A stretch of 10,696 nt of DNA from assembly GCA_020344435.1 (NCBI GenBank), contig CP070826.1, positions 123,691 through 134,386 of the forward strand. Direction: 5' to 3'. Under the pieces are notes generated by a model, which ran no database searches, had not been told where the DNA came from, and saw only the letters and a list, made by a program, of their open reading frames with translations. Position 1 is the first letter of the stretch. Every line of letters starts with the position of its first letter. Positions 6,318 to 10,696 of the stretch are shown here, in pieces. The position numbers were made by a program, and so were the translations under genes. This stretch comes from Candidatus Bathyarchaeota archaeon (GTDB lineage Archaea; Thermoproteota; Bathyarchaeia; Bathyarchaeales; Bathyarchaeaceae).

Positions 6318-7289
6318 CTAATTGTGTCCGTCACACAATAGCTTAGTTATTATGTCCGCAAGTTTTCCCGCCCCATCTGGAAAGATGGGAACTCTTCTCT
6401 TTCTTGCTTCGTCTATGGCATTTAGGAGATTCGCTAGCTCTATTTTAGAGACGAGTACAGCATTTACTTTCTTGGCTAGGATTTCCGCATCTTCGATTCC
6501 GACAGTTCTTGTCCACTCGGGATTCAGAACCAAAACAACAGGTTTTCCGTAGATTGCTGCGTCTAAGATGGTTCCGCCGAAATGTGAAACTACCAGCTCG
6601 GCGCCTGCCAGAAGTTCATGAAAGCGTTCTGTCCATGCTGTTATTTTCCACTCTGGATGTCGCTTCATATAGCGTGTGGGGTCTACTCTCCCAGTCTGTA
6701 GAATCACATTGTCCAGCTTGCTCTCTGACAGGGCGTCGAACAGAAGTCTGTGGCCATAGGTTCCGCCTGAAACCAGAATGTATCCGCCGTTCCAGGGCTC
6801 AATCTCTGGCTTGCGAAGCGTCGGGCCAACAACGACGCCCCTCAGGAATCTCCTCTGCTCCTGCCAATGCAGAACGGTCAGCCGTGATATAGGCTGTAGT
6901 ATTCGAGCGGTTCTTGATGGTTTTGTGAAGCGGACTAGGCTCTCGATGTTGATGACTGGAACTCCTCTCATCCAAGCTAGAAGTGCTGGTGGACCGCAGA
7001 AGTTGCTTCCTGTGCTCACCACGATGTCGAACTCGTGGAAGTCTATTCTGCAGGAATCTAGAAGAGCTTTAGCGAGACGGACGGCGAAGAGGATCATGTG
7101 GGTTTTTGGACCCCTAGGTTTTACTAGAGACTGGACCTCGCCGAACCTGCTCAATCTTCTTCGGCTCAATATGTCGCCTTTTGGTACGATGAATGAGAGT
7201 GACACCTTTCTGTGGAGTGATTGGGCCAATGCAAAGGCTATTCCGGTGTGTCCCCCGCCTCCAGCTAAAATCAGCACTCGCCCGTGCAC
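6318..7289 (-). CDS. agl24: Agl24-like glycosyltransferase, single-chain Alg14-Alg13 / MurG type
   Basis: This 323-residue protein has two GT-B halves. The N-terminal half is Alg14-like: glycine loop AGGGGHTG (9-16), DIVVSTGSNFCGPPALLA (88-105) and VINIESLVR (112-120) with E116. The C-terminal half is Alg13/GT28-like: YILVSGGTYG (170-179), VSHFGGTILDAAIYGKP (234-250) for UDP-GlcNAc binding, then LVLNPEW. In eukaryotes Alg13 and Alg14 are separate proteins that add the second GlcNAc to Dol-PP-GlcNAc. Archaeal Agl24 of Sulfolobus does this in one chain, and I recall His14 and Glu114 as its key residues, matching H14 and E116 here. No strong membrane segment is evident. The start is GTG with GAGGGG (7297-7302) 7 bases before it; GTG at residue 5 is an alternative. 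It sits 73 bases after the GlcNAc-1-P transferase gene, whose product it would extend. Plain MurG or EpsF-type activity is the main alternative. Confidence 0.82.
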   Translation of the reverse strand: MHGRVLILAGGGGHTGIAFALAQSLHRKVSLSFIVPKGDILSRRRLSRFGEVQSLVKPRGPKTHMILFAVRLAKALLDSCRIDFHEFDIVVSTGSNFCGPPALLAWMRGVPVINIESLVRFTKPSRTARILQPISRLTVLHWQEQRRFLRGVVVGPTLRKPEIEPWNGGYILVSGGTYGHRLLFDALSESKLDNVILQTGRVDPTRYMKRHPEWKITAWTERFHELLAGAELVVSHFGGTILDAAIYGKPVVLVLNPEWTRTVGIEDAEILAKKVNAVLVSKIELANLLNAIDEARKRRVPIFPDGAGKLADIITKLLCDGHN

Positions 7290-7322
7290 TTCGTTTCCCC
7301 TCAGCAGTTTCTCGTATTGGGG

Positions 7323-7329
7323 TTATATA
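7323..7329 (-). promoter_or_regulatory. TATA box of the Agl24-like gene
   Basis: TATATAA on the minus strand lies in the 73-base gap after the GlcNAc-1-P transferase gene, centred 37 bases before the GTG start. The glycosyltransferase can thus be transcribed on its own, with a leader of about 12 bases carrying GAGGGG. Confidence 0.5.
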
Positions 7330-7362
7330 GTTGTCCTTTTCACGCCTGCTGCAAGGATTTAT

Positions 7363-8379
7363 CTAGATTTGGAGAAAGAGCAATGCTGAAAAGCAGATTT
7401 GGATGAGTATTAGACTGATTGTAACCTGTCTCTCCGTCATTGGCATTATGTTCATTAGAATGTGAGTCCAACTATACACTCTTCTCCCGTAGGGGGGCGC
7501 AAGTTTTCCGTTCTCCCTCAGTCTTCCTAGACAGCTCGCCTTGAACTTTGATCTCAGTTTCAGGAAGAACTCAATGATGAATGGTAACATTATGAGAATC
7601 CCGCTCTTCTCCATGTTTCCAACTATCACCCCGGCTGCGACCATTGAGCCAAGCAGGTAGGTCAGCGAGTCCCCGGGCAGGATCTTGGCGGGAATCCAAT
7701 TGAACCTGATGAACCCTACTAGAGCGCCGAGCGTTATCAGGAATATTGTTGATCCGATGCTTTCATGTAGTAGCCCGAATATTCCTAGAGCCAGGAGATA
7801 GACGATTCCCATTCCCGCTTCCAATCCGTTGAATCCAGCTAGCATATTCACAACGTTGGAGGCTCCCACCATTCCCACGGGCACGAGCAGGAGAGGATAG
7901 AGAATCCCGAATTCGATGCGTCCCACGAAGGGGATTGACATGTGGGTTACGCCAGCGCTTATCGCCATCAAGGGGACTGCAGCTGGCAGAGTGAGTAAGG
8001 GCTTTAGCCACTGCGGGAATCCAACTCTGACGTCATACCCCTCTTTCGTCTTAACCTTTCTAGATTTCACGTTCAAATCATCTAACAGACCCACGAACAT
8101 GACGATGAGAACAGACGAGGTGACCGCTAGAACCAGCTCCAATTCCCCTTCTGAACTGGAGAGAAATGTCTGCAAGCCAATGTAGCTCAGTAGTCCTGCC
8201 AGGACGCCGGAGGCAACGCAGATTCCTCCGGAACTAGCTAGCTTCGGCTTATCCTTCTTGTGGAGGTCTAGGCCTACTATTCCGGCGACGTATAGGAATC
8301 TTCTGAAATGCGGGGTGACGAAGAGGGTGACAGCGAAAGATATCAGAATAGAGATTAGCAGTATCATCAATGTGTGCAC
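7363..8379 (-). CDS. aglH: GPT/ALG7-like UDP-GlcNAc:dolichyl-phosphate GlcNAc-1-phosphate transferase (AglH type)
   Basis: This 338-residue polytopic membrane protein shows about ten hydrophobic segments, beginning with one at 5-23. Family motifs appear in order: DLHKKDKPKLASSGG (38-52), VGLLDD (96-101) with the Asp pair, NMLAGFNGLEAG (178-189), PGDSLTYLLG (235-244), and a cytoplasmic loop GKLAPPYGRRVYSW (291-304). The NxxxGxNGLE form and the basic loop match eukaryotic ALG7/DPAGT1 and archaeal AglH more than bacterial MraY. The reaction is GlcNAc-1-P transfer from UDP-GlcNAc to dolichyl phosphate, the first step of N-glycan assembly on the inner membrane face. Start is GTG; ATG at residue 5 (8365-8367), with GGTG 9 bases upstream, is possible. 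It is divergent from aglB and lies upstream of the Agl24-like gene. Another hexose-1-P donor cannot be excluded. Confidence 0.88.
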   Translation of the reverse strand: MHTLMILLISILISFAVTLFVTPHFRRFLYVAGIVGLDLHKKDKPKLASSGGICVASGVLAGLLSYIGLQTFLSSSEGELELVLAVTSSVLIVMFVGLLDDLNVKSRKVKTKEGYDVRVGFPQWLKPLLTLPAAVPLMAISAGVTHMSIPFVGRIEFGILYPLLLVPVGMVGASNVVNMLAGFNGLEAGMGIVYLLALGIFGLLHESIGSTIFLITLGALVGFIRFNWIPAKILPGDSLTYLLGSMVAAGVIVGNMEKSGILIMLPFIIEFFLKLRSKFKASCLGRLRENGKLAPPYGRRVYSWTHILMNIMPMTERQVTISLILIQICFSALLFLQI

Positions 8380-8415
8380 CGATCTTTCTGCCTAGGACTT
8401 TACGGGCGCCATCAG

Positions 8416-8421
8416 ATTATA
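8416..8421 (-). promoter_or_regulatory. TATA box of the GlcNAc-1-P transferase gene
   Basis: TATAAT on the minus strand (context GGTATAATC) is centred about 40 bases before the GTG start, as in neighbouring genes. A second AT-rich site, TTTTTAAAGG on the same strand at about 8439-8448, is an alternative and would give a longer leader. Confidence 0.45.
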
Positions 8422-8489
8422 CCTCTTTCTATTGACAACCTTTAAAAATGTTCATTCAGATAACCAATGTTCAACAAGTTGTTGGAGCA

Positions 8490-8502
8490 CATGCATGCAT
8501 CC
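8490..8502. repeat. Palindrome-containing 13-mer shared with the window start
   Basis: CATGCATGCATCC here equals positions 70-82 exactly. Its core ATGCATGCAT is self-complementary. This copy lies in the 186-base divergent region between the GlcNAc-1-P transferase and aglB, just upstream of the aglB TATA box, where an operator could sit. Chance occurrence is possible. Confidence 0.35.
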
Positions 8503-8521
8503 ATACGGCTGACCGTAAGAG

Positions 8522-8530
8522 AAATATAAA
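8522..8530 (+). promoter_or_regulatory. TATA box of aglB
   Basis: AAATATAAA is centred 40 bases before the ATG at 8566, matching the spacing at four other genes here. Transcription would start near 8552, so the upstream in-frame ATG at 8530 and GTG at 8545 would fall outside the message. This supports 8566 as the start. Confidence 0.5.
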
Positions 8531-8565
8531 TGGTTGAGCGCATTGTGTCGCAGAAAAGATGGTCT

Positions 8566-10696
8566 ATGATGAGAATCAGAAAGCTGCTGAACAGGGAGAA
8601 AGTCTCTGATGTTTTGAGGAGATTCACAGCCATCCGTTTCAGAATCTCTCATTCCCTGCTCCTGCAAGTGTCTCTGATTCTCCTCATTCTCTTCCTTGCC
8701 TTCGTTGTTAGGATTCTTCCTATCCGTTGGGGCCTTTTCCTCTCGGAGTTTGATCCCTACTATCAATATCGCGTAACAGAGCACGCCGTTGAGTATGGAC
8801 TGCATAACTGGGCGACGGGCTGGTCAGATATTGATCCTTCACGTGATCTGATGAGCTGGTATCCTTATGGACGGAAGATCTCGACTACTTATCCAGGATT
8901 GCCGATAAGCGCTGCGTCATCTTATCTAGTAGTCCGTGCGCTTGGATTGTCACTGAACGTGTTTGAGTTCTGTGTCCTCTTCCCTGCCCTGATGGGAACG
9001 CTGACGTGTCTGGTCATGTACTTCTTGGGGAGGGACGTCGGTGGCAAGCACGTGGGTATTCTCTCTGCACTCTTTCTAGCCCTGAGCTCCGCCCATATCA
9101 GCCGCACCTCGCTTGGATTCTTCGATGATGAAACGGTAGGAATCTGTGGCCTGCTTTTGTTCATCTTCTTCTTCTTGAGGTCCATCGAGAGTGAAAGACC
9201 GTTGAAGAACAGTCTTGTCTATGCTGTTGCTGCCGGGCTTTCTCTTGGTTGGCTCTTCTCCTCATGGGGAGCTGCAAGATACCCCGCTGCAGTGGCCGCG
9301 GTCTTCGTTCTTGTTCTGCTCTTGTTGCGCAGATACTCGTCTCGGCTGTTCTTCTCTTACAGCATAGTGTTTGGGATCGCCCTCTTCATCGCCGTGAACG
9401 TTCCGAAGTTAGGGTTCGATTTTCTAACTCGCACGGAGGTTCTGCCTGTGACTGGGATGTTCCTGGTGTTGGCAATCTATGAGGTTACTCGCCACATCAA
9501 TACCCTCAGGAACAAGGCCCTCTTTGTATTCGCTTTTTCAAGCCTTTGTGTTGGTGTGTTCCTTGTGCTCTCATCGTATGGGTATGTCTTGCCTATGGGA
9601 GCGAAGTTCTGGTATGCCCTGAACCCACTTCAACGCTTCGAAAATCCCCTAACACAGTCGGTTCAAGAGCACAGGCCTGCCGCTTGGGGATCTTTCTATT
9701 ATGATTTTGGGGTAGGAGCCTTCTTTGTACCTGTAGGCCTATACTTTGCCTTGAGGAATCCCACAAACCGAAACCTCTTCTTGACGATCTTCGGGTTGAC
9801 GGCGATTTACTTCGCAGGTTCAATGGTGCGGTTAACCCTGCTTCTGGCGCCCGCCATCAGCCTCCTCTGGGCGCTGGCTATAGTTCGACTGACCCGGCCC
9901 TTCATCACTGTCATGAGGGCGACTCCCGTAATCTCACGGCGGAGAACAGGCTTCGAGGCTCACGTGGGGAAGGAGTTCAGCGGCGTCTTCTTGATAATGA
10001 TGTTTCTCCTGCTGGCATTCACCTTCGTCCTGCCCACTCAAAGAGTATTTGCGCATGCGTATTCCCCCACTACAATCGCTGCTGGAAGCATGCCCATTAA
10101 GCCTGTTGAACCAGTCAACGCTTGGTTTGACGCGCTGGAGTGGATACGAACCACCGAGAGTGTCCAGATAGTGGCTAGCTGGTGGGATTATGGCTACTGG
10201 ATCACAAACCTCGGCAACAAGACCTCACTAGCAGACAACGGTACATGGAATACGACTCAGATAGCCCAGGTTGGACGGATGTTCATGTCGAATGAAACAG
10301 AGGCAGTTGAGATCCTACAGAAATATCAGGCAACCCACGTTCTGGCGTTTGTGGTGTGCGACGAGAACGGCAATGATGTGGGATGGGGTGATGAAGGTAA
10401 ATGGATGTGGATGGCACGCATCGCGGATTCAGTCTTCGGCGGCTTCGAATATGATGAAGCAAACCATCTAATTGTTGGCTATCAAGAACTCCAAGAAGAC
10501 CCGGAGAGTGGACAGAGCTTTCGAGTGTGGACAGATAAGGGCAAGCAAACTGTGATATACAGGCTGATGGCGCATGCGAAAGACAAGAGAACCGGCTCCC
10601 AGCATCTGACCTATCCCCTGACAAGCTTTGAAGAAGCGTACATCTCTGAAGGGCATAATTATGGTGGAGCAATACCGCTCGTATGCATATACCGGG
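8566..10696 (+). CDS. aglB: AglB/STT3 dolichyl-diphosphooligosaccharide-protein glycosyltransferase (partial at window end)
   Basis: The open frame runs uninterrupted for 710 codons and leaves the window. AglB transfers lipid-linked glycan to Asn in N-X-S/T on the outer membrane face. Motifs in order: first hydrophobic segment about 31-50; the first acidic motif SEFDPYYQYR with D63; GFFDDETVG with D187, D188 and E189 for metal binding; SVQE (365-368), the SVSE-like loop; MVRL with R422; and WWDYGYW (539-545), which reads the +2 Ser/Thr of the acceptor. Four sequons follow (N551, N558, N562, N576). DNGTWNTTQIA closely resembles the eukaryotic STT3 stretch after WWDYG. The last visible residues (VCIYR) look like the C-terminal beta-strand of short AglB proteins, so little may be missing. 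ATG ATG at 8566/8569 is the chosen start; ATG 8530 and GTG 8545 are in frame upstream. Confidence 0.95.
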   Translation, partial: MMRIRKLLNREKVSDVLRRFTAIRFRISHSLLLQVSLILLILFLAFVVRILPIRWGLFLSEFDPYYQYRVTEHAVEYGLHNWATGWSDIDPSRDLMSWYPYGRKISTTYPGLPISAASSYLVVRALGLSLNVFEFCVLFPALMGTLTCLVMYFLGRDVGGKHVGILSALFLALSSAHISRTSLGFFDDETVGICGLLLFIFFFLRSIESERPLKNSLVYAVAAGLSLGWLFSSWGAARYPAAVAAVFVLVLLLLRRYSSRLFFSYSIVFGIALFIAVNVPKLGFDFLTRTEVLPVTGMFLVLAIYEVTRHINTLRNKALFVFAFSSLCVGVFLVLSSYGYVLPMGAKFWYALNPLQRFENPLTQSVQEHRPAAWGSFYYDFGVGAFFVPVGLYFALRNPTNRNLFLTIFGLTAIYFAGSMVRLTLLLAPAISLLWALAIVRLTRPFITVMRATPVISRRRTGFEAHVGKEFSGVFLIMMFLLLAFTFVLPTQRVFAHAYSPTTIAAGSMPIKPVEPVNAWFDALEWIRTTESVQIVASWWDYGYWITNLGNKTSLADNGTWNTTQIAQVGRMFMSNETEAVEILQKYQATHVLAFVVCDENGNDVGWGDEGKWMWMARIADSVFGGFEYDEANHLIVGYQELQEDPESGQSFRVWTDKGKQTVIYRLMAHAKDKRTGSQHLTYPLTSFEEAYISEGHNYGGAIPLVCIYR

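Noticed and set aside
6778..7389. 203-codon open frame on the plus strand
   Set aside because: It lies wholly antisense to the well-supported Alg14-Alg13-like gene and the adjoining promoter, and its translation shows no family motif. It is a shadow frame.
8530..8565. Upstream in-frame aglB starts (ATG 8530, GTG 8545)
   Set aside because: Both lie at or before the transcription start predicted from the AAATATAAA box, and neither has a ribosome site.
8452..8805. 117-codon minus-strand frame across the aglB start
   Set aside because: The translation is low-complexity and polar with no motif. It overlaps the aglB promoter and first transmembrane segment antisense.
10283..10672. 129-codon minus-strand frame within aglB
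   Set aside because: It is antisense to the WWDYG-domain coding region. No start signal or motif supports it.
1..10696. Mobile elements, CRISPR arrays, tRNA or rRNA genes
   Set aside because: No regularly spaced repeats, transposase-like reading frames, terminal inverted repeats or cloverleaf/rRNA signatures were seen by eye.

Overview
The window reads as a piece of an archaeal genome. The evidence is a TrmB-type regulator, an AglB/STT3 oligosaccharyltransferase with eukaryote-like motifs, an Agl3-type UDP-sulfoquinovose synthase, a single-chain Alg14-Alg13 (Agl24-like) glycosyltransferase and AT-rich TATA boxes placed before the genes. Base composition looks close to 50% GC. The eukaryote-like first steps of glycosylation point to the Thermoproteota/Bathyarchaeia or Asgard side rather than to haloarchaea, but I cannot fix the lineage from sequence alone.

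Layout: positions 1-100 hold no gene. A TrmB-family regulator (101-943, minus) is divergent from a UDP-sulfoquinovose synthase (1098-2252, plus). Two more plus-strand genes follow: an NDP-sugar epimerase/dehydratase (2363-3331) and a left-handed beta-helix N-acyltransferase with a C-terminal zinc-ribbon-like tail (3472-4080). This block converges, with 15 bases between stop codons, on four minus-strand genes: a DegT-type aminotransferase (4096-5202), a Gfo/Idh oxidoreductase (5235-6233), an Alg14-Alg13-like glycosyltransferase (6318-7289) and a GPT/ALG7-type GlcNAc-1-phosphate transferase (7363-8379). The last gene, aglB (plus, from 8566), runs off the window end after 710 codons.

How the genes fit together (inference from families): the GlcNAc-1-P transferase loads GlcNAc-P on dolichyl phosphate, and the Agl24-like enzyme would add the second GlcNAc to give a chitobiose core. 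AglB transfers the finished glycan to Asn of secreted proteins. The oxidoreductase, aminotransferase and acyltransferase form a route to a 3-acetamido (diacetamido) UDP-sugar. The Agl3-like protein makes UDP-sulfoquinovose, and the epimerase supplies another nucleotide sugar. No glycosyltransferase for later sugars, no flippase and no UDP-GlcNAc 6-dehydrogenase is present, so the pathway must continue outside the window.

Most genes appear to have their own promoter. In five of them a TATA-like box is centred 37-41 bases before the start codon, which implies short leaders. The plus-strand sugar genes share a TTAATAA box. None of the genes looks broken. The main interest is how close together the eukaryote-like N-glycosylation steps lie, combined with a sulfosugar gene.
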